Part shown: one piece after another, positions 28,701 to 36,570 of the stretch
Layout of the letters: the number at the start of each line of letters is the position of its first letter
Position numbering within the stretch: position 1 is the first letter of the stretch
Source: Nonomuraea rubra
Lineage (GTDB): Bacteria; Actinomycetota; Actinomycetes; Streptosporangiales; Streptosporangiaceae
Length of the DNA stretch: 64,000 bases
Reading direction: 5' to 3'
NCBI RefSeq assembly: GCF_014207985.1
Contig: NZ_JACHMI010000001.1
Location: 665,001 to 729,000 of the forward strand
Position numbers and translations under genes: made by a program
Notes under the pieces: model-generated
The model's input: the letters and a program-made list of their open reading frames with translations, nothing else
Databases searched by the model: none
Told to the model about the DNA's origin: nothing

Positions 28701-28819
28701 CGGAACACCGGCTCCCGCTCGTCCCGAGGGTCGACCCTTGGCAGACTGGGCGGGCTGAACAGCTCGCAGGCCCGCCAGAACTCCATGACACGCGCGCGGC
28801 TGTCGTTCAGATGGCTCAC
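25685..28819 (-). CDS. SF1 helicase (Dna2/Upf1/NAM7-like) with central coiled coil
   Basis: Superfamily 1 helicase of 1,044 residues from GTG 28819 (AGGAG nine bases upstream). Residues 1-300 are a domain I do not recognise. Walker A GPPGTGKTT lies at 327-335. A long charged coiled-coil insert occupies roughly 490-650. Walker B is LFIDEAGQAAPQ, followed by VVAVGDPLQLEPV, and the C-terminal motifs V and VI are GTVHTAQGKEAKVVVLVL and LLNVAVSRAKRRLYVIGD. It probably unwinds DNA or RNA. The gene lies downstream of a DUF6119 gene on the same strand and may belong with the divergent four-gene operon. No nuclease motif is visible in it. Confidence 0.88.
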   Translation of the reverse strand: MSHLNDSRARVMEFWRACELFSPPSLPRVDPRDEREPVFRVQAGALLPWEAGHPLQRRRIRPNMTWRYIVYGGVFQLERVRLLLEKVFGPDPENFDRAPQGASALFAMLVTEEGRPLLGAWEFSSAAWAAGRTVSPGHRDPAWLRGFDVAAGRVGAAGEELVAALEHDTRAAELRDEGVCVGRPLRQDDLRALMKLTADRFGVEEVLAPDGLLVKCVQVSRRREHDDDGSTDFLNSFIVQDLERVASAVRAGAYGAALDTYLRIPEPSRVDVRKEPQVVLDHVAPEQVPAGRWPQGPGLPLALSQQFAVNTIMSELAPRAGLFAVNGPPGTGKTTMLRDLIAANVVERALRLSRLPSTEAAFRGEMRWQTGDFRRVVSLWREELTGFEMVVTSANNGAVENVTTEIPGEKAIDALWRGEAAYFDDVASRVLGEPAWGLVAAKLGRKSYRMEFVSKAWYGTADEPGLRMSFETWQDTTTEPWATAVESFTLAYERVQALRSERATAHDALRDMPVQQRIITRATAQITAAEDRLTTLRTEFDDAKRLEGTAREEITARKRSRQEHQQFQPSLVTALFTLGKASREWHAQDRALAGDVQSAEHALGTATARLERLRQAAAQISHERDSRRAELHNARSRLAEIQSRLAVQQERLGRFFPDERWWTDEKHRESQTLWTDEAWNHARTDLFVEALRLHQAFLRAEARRMRRSLQAAMDVVTGDVPAGVPEEAVRAAWQSLFFLVPVVSTTFASFDRVFAHLTREALGWLFIDEAGQAAPQLAAGAIWRSRRVVAVGDPLQLEPVVTLPFAAQQALRRTFGVQEEHWLPGRTSVQQLADHTNAYGTYLPGEDAPVWVGAPLRVHRRCDEPMFGISNTIAYDGLMVYGKITEAPVELPESVWIDVVGAGSSGHWIPEEGAALERILTRLARDKVAPEDIFVISPFRDVVRGMQQVARRFPGVEAGTVHTAQGKEAKVVVLVLGGDPQRPGAKAWAAMRPNLLNVAVSRAKRRLYVIGDRASWSTQRYFNVLARDLPKLVLPPESPTYSDR

Positions 28820-28885
28820 GGCACTCCTAGCTGAGGGACTGCAGGACTTCGTCCGGTTCGACCACGTCAGGTCTCGGTACTGGAG

Positions 28886-28924
28886 CTCTCAGGGCGACCA
28901 CAGGTTAACGGGACGCCCTGAGAG
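28886..28924 (-). terminator. Hairpin terminator after the first DUF6119 gene
   Basis: Perfect 11-bp inverted repeat CTCTCAGGGCG (28886-28896) and CGCCCTGAGAG (28914-28924) with a 17-nt loop. It lies about 40 bp beyond the stop of the minus-strand gene ending at 28964 and ahead of the helicase gene. It could instead serve as an operator for the helicase gene. Confidence 0.65.
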
Positions 28925-28963
28925 ACGTGGGCAGGATGGCGATGTTGGCCGGCAAGCAGGGAT

Positions 28964-30619
28964 CTAGGCGGCCAGCACGCCGTCAGCGGCGGGGATGCCC
29001 ACCACCTCGACCTCGATGCCGTACGTCCGCAGCACCCTGGCCGCGTTCGCGAGTGCCACTCGCGCCAGCGGGAAGAGCGTCTTGGGCGTGAGCGAGGCTC
29101 CCGTCTTGAGGTGGATGGCGAACACGACCTTGCTCGGCCGGAAGTCCTCCGGCACCTGGCGACGGCCCTGGCTCACCTCCGCGACCTTCTCCCTGAAACG
29201 GCGCAGCGCCTCGTCGGAGTGCAGGAGCGCCTGCGTCGCCACGACGCCCTGGGCGAACAGGTGGCTGAGCGTGCTGGCGCCCTCGGCGAACTTGACGTGC
29301 ACCAGGGTGTCGCCGGGGCCCAGGAGGTCGCAGGCCTCGAAGCCGTTGCCGGTGAAGAACTTCGTCTTCAGGAGAGCGCGGTCCAGGCACAGGAACCCGT
29401 CGCACATCTCCGCGACGTCGATGTTGTACTCCTTCTCGTTCTGACCGGCGTATCGCGTCGGGAGCTCGACGGAGGGGTGCAAGGCGAACAGCGGCACGAT
29501 CTCGTTGAGCTTGTCCTCCAGGTACGCGGGGTCGATCTCGTACCACTCGCCGTCGAGCAGGAAGTAGCGCCGCCCGCCCATGGTCAGCACGACCTCCAGC
29601 CACTTGATGGCCGCCGCGTCCCCGACCTCGTGCGTGCACTCGGCGTCCCGGAACATGCGGATCTTGCCCTTCCGCAACGCCGTCACCCGCGCCCCCGGGG
29701 CTTGGAGCCGAGCGCGGACACGGATGAGCTGGACGTCGAGCTCGTCCACGCGCTGCGTCGCAGTCCCGATCTTCACCTCGAACCGGCGGGCCTGAGCGTA
29801 GCCGGGCAGGCAAGGGGTCGGCACCACGCAGACGAGCTCCGCCCTGTCGGGGTGGCCCAGGAGCTCGTCGAGCTGGGCGTCCAGCCGGGTGACCAGCGCG
29901 TTGTCCACGATGGGGCGGATGTGATCCACGAACTCGAGCGCCGGGTGCGGCTCGTCCTCACGACAGACGCGGGCGATCTCCCGGATGTCGGCGACGAGGT
30001 CCTCCGGCCAGATGCCGAACCTCATGCTCAGCCCCACGCCGGCCTCCAGGCGCACCGGCCGCTCGTCGGCCTTGGAGAAGGTGACCTTGAGGTCGCGCGA
30101 GCGCCCGCCCATGCGGCGGATCACCTCGGCCTGCTCCTCGATGCCGAGAGCCCAGATCGGCATGCCGCCGGGGATCAGAGTCAGGTCGCTGCGGCCACGC
30201 GCGCCGATGCGGCGGCGCGCCACGTCCTGCACGTGGTCGGGGTCGAGGCGGCGCACCGCGAAGCGGATGCCGAACCCGTGGTCCTTGTGCTCGTCCGGAA
30301 TCCACCAGTGGCCTTGGCCGTAGCCGATGGCGTAGACGGCGCCGTCGACGGCGATCATCAGCAGCCCGAAGGAGCGCCGCTCGTCGAAGGCCACGTTCAG
30401 GCCTGTCGTGGCCGCAGCGTCCTCGCACCAGCTGGCCAGCGGCACCTCCTGGTGCCCGGCCACCCACAGGGCGGGCGCCCCGGCCAGGGAGAGCTCTCGC
30501 GGCTCCACCTCGAGCTCGTCGAGCTTGGCGAGGTCCAGCACGCTGAGCATGCCGTACGGGGTGGGCTCCACGCCCGTGAGCCGGTACAGGGTCAGGTCAC
30601 GCGTCCTCGGTCGCACCAT
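28964..30619 (-). CDS. DUF6119 / TIGR04141 family protein (copy 1)
   Basis: Soluble protein of 551 residues from ATG 30619 (TAGGAGA upstream). It matches the sporadically distributed TIGR04141/DUF6119 type: N-terminal LTLYRLTG, then LLMIAVDGAVYAIGYGQGH, DPDHVQDVARRRIG, a central KWLEVVLTMGGRRYFLLDG block and a C-terminal TLVHVKFAEGASTLSHLFAQG segment. The last block resembles a restriction-like core in which Asp/Glu and Lys residues (VHVKFAEG) could be catalytic, but this is a guess. The function is unknown; the family often sits among defence genes. It is divergent from the operon beginning at 30837. A second copy of exactly the same length lies at 41630-43285. Confidence 0.82.
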   Translation of the reverse strand: MVRPRTRDLTLYRLTGVEPTPYGMLSVLDLAKLDELEVEPRELSLAGAPALWVAGHQEVPLASWCEDAAATTGLNVAFDERRSFGLLMIAVDGAVYAIGYGQGHWWIPDEHKDHGFGIRFAVRRLDPDHVQDVARRRIGARGRSDLTLIPGGMPIWALGIEEQAEVIRRMGGRSRDLKVTFSKADERPVRLEAGVGLSMRFGIWPEDLVADIREIARVCREDEPHPALEFVDHIRPIVDNALVTRLDAQLDELLGHPDRAELVCVVPTPCLPGYAQARRFEVKIGTATQRVDELDVQLIRVRARLQAPGARVTALRKGKIRMFRDAECTHEVGDAAAIKWLEVVLTMGGRRYFLLDGEWYEIDPAYLEDKLNEIVPLFALHPSVELPTRYAGQNEKEYNIDVAEMCDGFLCLDRALLKTKFFTGNGFEACDLLGPGDTLVHVKFAEGASTLSHLFAQGVVATQALLHSDEALRRFREKVAEVSQGRRQVPEDFRPSKVVFAIHLKTGASLTPKTLFPLARVALANAARVLRTYGIEVEVVGIPAADGVLAA

Positions 30620-30763
30620 GTGTCGTCTCCTAGCTCGCGGAAGACGCCGGCCCAGGGGACCGGCGCCTAGGGGAAGAAGAAATGGCCCTCGGGGACGGGC
30701 GGTGGATCCCCCATCCACGCCGAATGCCACGTCTGCCGTGAGGGCTACTCGCCCAGAGTAACC

Positions 30764-30789
30764 GTGGAAAATAGTGGAAGCAAGTGGAA
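30764..30789. promoter_or_regulatory. Three GTGGAA repeats at 10-bp spacing in divergent promoter
   Basis: GTGGAA occurs at 30764, 30774 and 30784, exactly one helical turn apart. It lies in the 217-bp gap between the divergent DUF6119 gene and the four-gene operon. It is a candidate operator or activator site. A TTGGCT...GCTAAG promoter-like pair follows at about 30793-30817. Confidence 0.5.
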
Positions 30790-30836
30790 TAGCTTGGCTC
30801 CGGATGTGTCGCTTGCTAAGCTGCGGAAACGTGGAC

Positions 30837-31583
30837 ATGGACGGGCTTGAAGAACGCATGTTGACGCTGAGGCGCGAGATACGCGTAGCCTCGGCCGCCG
30901 GAGACCACGCCCGGGTGCGATCCTTGAGAGCCGAGCTCCGTCAAGTGGAGCGAACCTGGGAGGAGGCCATCAATCCCCCTCCCGCACCGCCCGCCCCGGT
31001 CAGGGAACATGTGCACCAGGCTTTGACCCTGCTGGGTGTACCGGCTGCGGCCAAGACGATCGTCGCGGTCGACGAGTCGTTCTTCAGCGGTACGATCACC
31101 AACGCCAAACTCACGAGTCTGCGCAGGGACGAGGAGCGATCCTTCCGCTCGTCCCCCAACTCAAGGCCCTACTACCTCTGCGCGGCGCTGAGCGCCGAAC
31201 GCCTATCTCCCGTACGAGGCGTGCTGGCAGTCAGCACCTGGCCACTGCACCGGCGGATCATCGGGCCGCTGAGTCCACGCACCGACCTGTTGACCTCCAC
31301 CATCCGCATCGCAGAGCATCTGCAGCGGCTCACCCGCGCCGGCGAGAGCCCGCTCGGCGGGTTCCGGCTCCTCACCGCCATGGCACAGAACATCCCCGGC
31401 GCGGTGGCCGACTTCGGCCCCGCGGATCCGGACCGAGTCATCACCGCCGCCCGCGCCGAACTCGCCGTACACGAGGAAAAAGACCAACAGCACCGCAAGG
31501 CGGTCGCTGAGCGTGCGGCATCACAGCTCGCGGAGGTCAACCAGCTCTTCGGCGCGGGATTGAGGACGGCGAGCACCGCATGA
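30837..31583 (+). CDS. Unknown protein, first gene of four-gene operon
   Basis: Protein of 248 residues that I do not recognise. ATG 30837 is taken as start (GTG 30831 is an alternative). Residues 1-45 are a charged helix or coiled coil (LEERMLTLRREIRVASAAG), followed by a proline-rich linker and a globular domain. That domain includes KTIVAVDESFFSGTITNAKL and an Arg-rich SLRRDEERSFRSSP. The C-terminus ends in another amphipathic helix. Its stop overlaps the next start in ATGA, the first of three such overlaps, so the four products are probably made in fixed ratio and may form a complex. Confidence 0.75.
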   Translation: MDGLEERMLTLRREIRVASAAGDHARVRSLRAELRQVERTWEEAINPPPAPPAPVREHVHQALTLLGVPAAAKTIVAVDESFFSGTITNAKLTSLRRDEERSFRSSPNSRPYYLCAALSAERLSPVRGVLAVSTWPLHRRIIGPLSPRTDLLTSTIRIAEHLQRLTRAGESPLGGFRLLTAMAQNIPGAVADFGPADPDRVITAARAELAVHEEKDQQHRKAVAERAASQLAEVNQLFGAGLRTASTA

Positions 31584-32689
31584 GCCGGCTCGACGCGCTG
31601 CGCGGCCCGAGCCCGCCCGTCGACCACAACGCCCGCAGCATCGCAGCCCTGGCCGCCAATCCCGCATGTCACCGCAGGGCCGTGCTCGACGCGGCGGGGA
31701 TCGACAAGGGAAAGGTCGTCCAGCACCTTGGCCACCCCATGCAGTTCGGCCAGTCGCCCTTCGCGCTGATCCGCAGCCGGCAGTTCAAGGCGATCGTCAA
31801 GGAGAGCGGCGGTGCTCATCTCCTGCGCCTGCTACGAGAGCTGTTGGGGCTGGCCGTGGAGGAGGCCGGTTATCGGGACGTGGAGGACGTCGACGAGCAC
31901 GCGGGTCGCGCGCTGCTCCGAAAGCACACGGAGCAACTGCTCAGGAGCGCCGCCGAGAACCGAGGTGACGCGGCGACGATCGTGGATCATCCGCTGCTCA
32001 AGCTCAACGTCGCGGGCTACGACGTCTACCTTGAGCCGGACGTCATCGCCTTCCAGGCGCAGGGCAAGTTCCACGTCGTAGTGATCAAGACGTTCGCCAT
32101 CATCGACGACCAGGCCGAGACTGCGAAGGTTTCCGCGGCCGCGCGAGAGGCGGCCGTCTACGTCCATGCGTTGCGCGTCCTGTTCGAGCAACTCCGACTG
32201 GATCCACAGCGGGTCTCCCACGACATCGTCCTGGTCTGTCCTGAGAACTTCAGGAACTTTCCGACTGCCCGGCTGGTCGACGTCCGCCACCAACTGGAGG
32301 TGCTGCGACGCCAGCTCGAACGCCTGGCCAGGATCGACACGATCCTCGACACTCTGCCGCCCGATCTCAGCCTCGACCTGATGATGGACGGTGACACCCC
32401 GACGCGATCGGCAGCGGAGCTCGGCGCGGCCGTTTCCGGGATTCCGGCGCGGTATGCGCCTGAATGCCTGTCCGTCTGCGAGCTGGCCTACTTCTGCCGG
32501 GCGGAGGCCAAGGCCTGCGGCTCGCTGGAGGCCCTCGGGAGGGCTGTCCGTGACGACCTCGGCGGGATCGAGTCGGTGAGCACGGTGGTCAATCTCGCCA
32601 CCGGCGCCGCTGTGCCATCCGACGATCAAGTTGCCGTGACCGAGCGGCTCAGGTACGCCCGCAGAATCCACGGAGAGGTGGTCGCGTGA
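31580..32689 (+). CDS. Cas4/AddB-like PD-(D/E)XK protein with Cys cluster (candidate nuclease)
   Basis: Protein of 369 residues. The core DVYLEPDVIAF at 148-158, followed by HVVVIKTF (Lys170), has the strand layout of PD-(D/E)XK nucleases. Later Lys/Arg-rich helices (AAAREAAVYVHALR) fit the QxxxY-like helix of the RecB/Cas4 group. A Cys at residue 30 and four Cys at 296, 300, 306 and 313 resemble the split Cys set that holds an iron-sulfur cluster in Cas4, AddB and Dna2. The acidic residue expected two places before Lys170 is Val here, so catalysis is uncertain. It overlaps both neighbours by 4 bp. The fold is inferred from pattern only. Confidence 0.6.
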   Translation: MSRLDALRGPSPPVDHNARSIAALAANPACHRRAVLDAAGIDKGKVVQHLGHPMQFGQSPFALIRSRQFKAIVKESGGAHLLRLLRELLGLAVEEAGYRDVEDVDEHAGRALLRKHTEQLLRSAAENRGDAATIVDHPLLKLNVAGYDVYLEPDVIAFQAQGKFHVVVIKTFAIIDDQAETAKVSAAAREAAVYVHALRVLFEQLRLDPQRVSHDIVLVCPENFRNFPTARLVDVRHQLEVLRRQLERLARIDTILDTLPPDLSLDLMMDGDTPTRSAAELGAAVSGIPARYAPECLSVCELAYFCRAEAKACGSLEALGRAVRDDLGGIESVSTVVNLATGAAVPSDDQVAVTERLRYARRIHGEVVA

Positions 32690-34116
32690 CCTTCCTCGGC
32701 TCCTACCTGAAGGTGCAGGCCCTGCAGACGGGGCGAGCCCAGGCCTTGACGACTCTCCGCCACGTGCACCTGGCGGAGAGGCCCATGGTTTTCATCCCGC
32801 TGCGCATGGCGGGAGAAGCAGCGGCACCTGTGGCCGCGATGGTGGGGGACGATCGGGCTGTTCCCCGGCTTCTGATCGTTCCGCAGCCGCGCAACCGCGA
32901 TCATCGCTTCGCCTTCATGGCCGAGCTGGCCGAGATCCTCGTGCCGTACATCAGGCAGTTCGCCTCCCGGATCGACCTTCAGGAAGAGCGCTGCCTCGAC
33001 GCACCCCAGATCCTGGTGCCCAATCCAGGCGGGGTGAGTTTCACGCGGTTACTCGGCCGCTCCACCCGCTTCCGCAGCACGACTGGACCGTATGCCGTGC
33101 CGCCGCTGGTGCCGTTGCTGGGCCGATGGCTGACCTTCCTGCACGAACGCAGCGAGTTCGCCGGCTCCGCCATGTTGCTCGCCATGACGGACGTGCTCAG
33201 CGAGCACTGGGTCACCGGCCAGAGCACCGCCGAGGACGGCAACTTGGCCGCTCTTCTGGCCTGGATCGATCCACCCGCGGGTGCGCGGGGCGATGCCGCG
33301 GCTCTGCTGGCGGAGGATCCGCTGCGGTCGCCGCCGGCCGGTCCCGACACAGACCCCGGTTTCGACCATCAGGTCCTGGAACCGCTGATCAAGCTGTACG
33401 AGTCCACCGGCGTTCAGAGCCAGCTCCGTGCGGCGCTTCTTGAGCAGCTCACGCCCACCTGGGATCTCATGTGGCGAGGCGCCGACCTGCTACGCGCTCT
33501 TCCTGCAGCTGCTCGCGTGGCCGCTCGCTGGGAACGTGACCGCATGGCGCTGGCCAGGGAGAGCATCAGGATCGCCGAGGGGGCGTTTCCTCCGGGACGG
33601 TGGGACAACCCGCAGGCCGCGGCCCGCAGGCTCGCCATGCTGGAGAGCGCCCAGCAAGGCTACGAAGCCGGCAAGGCGTTCGATGATCCGTTGGTCATGG
33701 CGGACCACCGCATGGAAGGGGTGGCCTTCGAGGGCCGGGTCGTGGATCTCGAGGCCGACAGGAAGATCATCCCGCCTGGAAAGGTTCGCCGGGTCCTGCG
33801 CCCGCTGGTCACCATCCGTACCGATGATCCGGTACGCCTCACGCCCGGCAAGAAGCTGCTGTCCCCGCAACGGCCCAAGCAGTCGTGCCAGCTCATATCC
33901 ATCGACGACGGGCTCGTGGTGGTCCAGATCAACTCCGGCATGAGCAGAGGCGCGACGATACCCGCCATCGGTGAGACCGTCTGCTACACGGAGCTGGACC
34001 CCTTTGAAGGACGCAGGCCGCGACTGCCCTCGCTGGAACTGACGCCCTGGACCCACGGCGGTCCGCCCACGGAATACGTGCCCACCGACGAGGACGCGGG
34101 GGAGATCTGGTCATGA
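32686..34116 (+). CDS. Unknown protein, third gene of four-gene operon
   Basis: Protein of 476 residues with no motif I recognise, starting at GTG 32686 in a GTGA overlap with the preceding stop. It begins TFLGSYLKVQALQTGRAQALT, is mostly helical and acidic in the middle, and has an Ala/Arg-rich helix pair (ALPAAARVAARWERDRMALAR). A C-terminal beta-rich part (GKVRRVLRPLVTIRTDDP, LISIDDGLVVVQINSGMSRG) looks like an OB- or SH3-like barrel of the sort seen next to SF1 helicase domains. With the helicase encoded next to it, this could supply the nucleic-acid-binding portion. That is inference. Confidence 0.7.
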   Translation: MTFLGSYLKVQALQTGRAQALTTLRHVHLAERPMVFIPLRMAGEAAAPVAAMVGDDRAVPRLLIVPQPRNRDHRFAFMAELAEILVPYIRQFASRIDLQEERCLDAPQILVPNPGGVSFTRLLGRSTRFRSTTGPYAVPPLVPLLGRWLTFLHERSEFAGSAMLLAMTDVLSEHWVTGQSTAEDGNLAALLAWIDPPAGARGDAAALLAEDPLRSPPAGPDTDPGFDHQVLEPLIKLYESTGVQSQLRAALLEQLTPTWDLMWRGADLLRALPAAARVAARWERDRMALARESIRIAEGAFPPGRWDNPQAAARRLAMLESAQQGYEAGKAFDDPLVMADHRMEGVAFEGRVVDLEADRKIIPPGKVRRVLRPLVTIRTDDPVRLTPGKKLLSPQRPKQSCQLISIDDGLVVVQINSGMSRGATIPAIGETVCYTELDPFEGRRPRLPSLELTPWTHGGPPTEYVPTDEDAGEIWS

Positions 34117-35423
34117 GTCCACAGGAAGCCGCCGCGGCCGCCACTGCGAGTATCCTCGCCGACTACACCAGCCGCACGCACAAAGGCCTGGTCGTCGACT
34201 CCCCACCCGGTGCCGGCAAGACGACGTTGGTGGTGGCGGCCACCGTGGAAATCGCCAAGGCAGGCGAGCGGCTCATGATCGTCGCGCAGACCAATGAGCA
34301 GGTGGACGACCTCGTCGACCGGCTCGCGAGCCGAGACCCACAACTCACCATCGGACGTCTGCACGCCGAAGGCTTCGAACCGCCGCCCCGTGTCACCCGC
34401 CACGACAACGTCACCACGCACAACAAGGCCGAGAACGTCGACAAGTGCCAGGTCGTCGTCTCCACTGCCGACAAGTGGGCCTACGTCGAAGACCGGACGT
34501 GGGAGTGGGCGATCGTGGACGAGGCCTATCAGATGCGCTCGGACAAGCTCCTGGCCGTGGCTCCGTTGTTCGCCGACGGTCAGGCGTTGTTCGTCGGGGA
34601 CCCGGGACAGCTCGATCCCTTCTCAGTGATCGAGAGCGAACGGTGGACCGGTCTGGCGTGGGACCCCATGCAGAGTGCGGTCGCCGTGACCCAGCGGCTC
34701 AACCGGCTCAAGGTTCATCAACTGCCGGTGTCATGGAGGCTTCCGGCCAGCGCCGCCCAGGTCGTGTCGGAGGCGTTCTACCCGGCCAACGCCTTCACCT
34801 CGGGAACGGGGCCCGGACAGAGGCGGCTTCGCTTCACCCTTCCAGGACTGCGTGACCCTTGGGACCCGACCCTGGCGGAGGCGGCGGCGCATGGCTGGGC
34901 ACTGCATGAACTGCCCAACCGTCACGCCGTCCGCACCGACCCCGAGCTCGCCGAAGCCTGCGCCGGCCTCGCCCGCCGCCTGCTGCAGCGGGGGACAGTG
35001 GCCGAGGACGAACACGGCTGGCACGACGTGGAGGTGACCCGGATCGCCATCGGTTGTGCCCACAAGGACCAGGTGGCAGCCGTACGAAAGGCAGGCGTCC
35101 CCGGTGGCGTGACCGTCGACACGGCGAACCGGCTGCAGGGGCGCGAGTACGACATCACGATCGTCTGGCATCCATTGTCCGGCCGCCGTGACGCCACGGC
35201 TTTTCATCTCGAGTCGGGGCGCTTGTGCGTGCTGACGTCCCGGCATCGTCACGCGTGCATCGTGGTGGCCAGAGCCGGAATCACCGACCTGCTCGACAGC
35301 CATCCCTCCAGTCCGAAGGTCCAGCTCAACGTGCCGATCAAGTTTCCTGACGGCTGGGCCGCCAACCACACCGTCCTCGCACACCTCGATCGGCACCGCG
35401 TCGCCGCCGTCGGGAGAGATTGA
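34113..35423 (+). CDS. SF1 helicase (Upf1/Dna2-like), last gene of four-gene operon
   Basis: Compact SF1 helicase core of 436 residues, starting in an ATGA overlap with the preceding gene. Walker A PPGAGKTT is at 31-38, motif Ia-like MIVAQTNEQVDDLV at about 56-69, Walker B AIVDEAYQ at 134-141 and motif III FVGDPGQLDP at 161-170. Late motifs include TANRLQGREYDITIVWHP and LCVLTSRHRHACIVVARAG. It lacks accessory domains, so the partners encoded upstream (candidate nuclease and OB-like protein) may provide them. A nuclease-helicase combination of this kind fits DNA processing or defence. Confidence 0.85.
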   Translation: MSPQEAAAAATASILADYTSRTHKGLVVDSPPGAGKTTLVVAATVEIAKAGERLMIVAQTNEQVDDLVDRLASRDPQLTIGRLHAEGFEPPPRVTRHDNVTTHNKAENVDKCQVVVSTADKWAYVEDRTWEWAIVDEAYQMRSDKLLAVAPLFADGQALFVGDPGQLDPFSVIESERWTGLAWDPMQSAVAVTQRLNRLKVHQLPVSWRLPASAAQVVSEAFYPANAFTSGTGPGQRRLRFTLPGLRDPWDPTLAEAAAHGWALHELPNRHAVRTDPELAEACAGLARRLLQRGTVAEDEHGWHDVEVTRIAIGCAHKDQVAAVRKAGVPGGVTVDTANRLQGREYDITIVWHPLSGRRDATAFHLESGRLCVLTSRHRHACIVVARAGITDLLDSHPSSPKVQLNVPIKFPDGWAANHTVLAHLDRHRVAAVGRD

Positions 35424-35547
35424 CTCGACGAGCCGCTTGTTGCAGCCTGCGTCGAACTGCACGATCAGACGACGCTCAAGTGAGGTGCCCATCAGATTCC
35501 GGACAGTCGGCTACATAGGCTGACATAAGTCTGGAAGAGGTAGGTAC

Positions 35548-35990
35548 GTGACGAGGCGTCGCAGGTAGTTCTCGCCGGAGTTCAACGAAGAAGCCGTCCG
35601 CATGGTGCTGGAGGGGGACCGGAGGGTCGCGTCGGTGGCGCGCGAGTTCGACATCAACGCCAGTACGCTGGGCAACTGGGTGAACCGGTATCGGATCGCG
35701 CACGCCCAGGACGAGCAGCCGGTCTCCGGACCGGTCCGGGCCGGTCCGGGCCGGTCCGGGTCCGGATCCGGGAGCTGGAGCGGGAGAACGCCGAGCTGCG
35801 CGAGAAGTTGATCTTCCTGAAAAAGCCTTCTTCGCGTCCGAGACTCGATGACGCTCGCCACGTACAAGATCATCGACGCGGAGAAGGCCCGTCACTTCAT
35901 CGTGAAGATGTGCGCCTGGCTGGGTGTGTCCCGTTCGGGCTACTACGAGTGGCGCAAGCGGCCGGCCTCGGCCACCGCGCAACGCCGCAC
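35548..35990 (+). pseudogene. IS3-family transposase remnant (OrfA and start of OrfB)
   Basis: OrfA remains are clear: FSPEFNEEAVRMVLEGDRR, then VASVAREFDINASTLGNWVNRY, the helix-turn-helix of IS3 OrfA, and ELERENAELREKLIFLKK. It carries a stop (TAG at 35566-35568) at codon 7. Three tandem CCGGTCCGGG units at 35731-35760 disturb the frame before the leucine-zipper part. An OrfB start follows at 35848 (MTLATYKIIDAEKARHFIV, CAWLGVSRSGYYEWRKRP) and breaks off near 35990. The DDE catalytic part is absent, so the element is dead. Confidence 0.85.
35731..35760. repeat. Three tandem 10-bp CCGGTCCGGG units
   Basis: Exact triplication of a 10-bp unit inside the IS3 OrfA remnant. Ten is not a multiple of three, so expansion by slippage would shift the frame. 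Confidence 0.8.
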
Positions 35991-35999
35991 GCTGCACTG

Positions 36000-36270
36000 C
36001 GCCGGAACCACTGGGCGACCCGCTAGTCCTCCACGCGAATCCGGTCACCGCCGTGACGCTGGCGGCGACCGACGGGGTGGGGTACGCGATCACCGGCGAC
36101 CGCAACAGAACGCTCGTGATCCCCCCGTCGGCGAGGACGGGCTCCGGGAACGGCCGTCCCGCCGCGTCCCACTGGTTCGACGGTGCTGGCGATCGCCGTG
36201 GTCGGGCACCGTAAGGCGCTGAACTGGTGTCGGCGCGGCGCCGTGATCCTGGTGTGGCACGACCTCTGAC
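36000..36270 (+). pseudogene. WD40-like gene fragment
   Basis: Short stretches in different frames resemble WD40 blade edges: DPLVLHANPVTAVTLAATDG followed by VGYAITGDRNRTLVI, and later STVLAIAVVGHRKALNW...GAVILVWHDL before a stop at about 36270. WD40 genes are common in actinomycete islands. The fragment is frame-broken and carries no start. Confidence 0.45.
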
Positions 36271-36323
36271 AGCTGCCTCTGCGTGGCATTTAGTCCTGTC
36301 CGGCCCCGGGTTCAGGCGCCAGG

Positions 36324-36570
36324 CTAGGTGGAGGTGTGCTCGCCGGTGAGGCGGTGGGCCACGAGGTCAAGCATGGTGACATGGATCACGGTTCTGGAGC
36401 GGTCGGGGCGTGCCTCGTAGTCGCGTACCAGGCGGCGGCGCAGCATCAGCCTGCCAAGGGTGCGCTCGGCCGCTCAGCGGCGTCGCAGCGGGGTTCTGGT
36501 GGCGGGTCGCGGATGACGACATTGAGGTCGATGCCGAGTGCGGCAGCACCCTTGAGGGAGTGGTGCGAAA
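36324..36570 (-). pseudogene. IS5-family transposase C-terminal remnant
   Basis: The minus strand reads AALGIDLNVVIRDP and then AERTLGRLMLRRRLVRDYEARP followed by VIHVTMLDLVAHRLTGE up to TAG at 36324-36326. This is the characteristic last quarter of IS5-group transposases, usually RRWxVERTLGWLML. A frameshift and a TGA in place of the usual Trp codon (RRR-stop-AERT) show that it is dead. Confidence 0.75.

Noticed and set aside
28898..28913. GTTAAC-containing hairpin loop as a separate regulatory site
   Set aside because: It is simply the loop of the terminator hairpin; no independent evidence.
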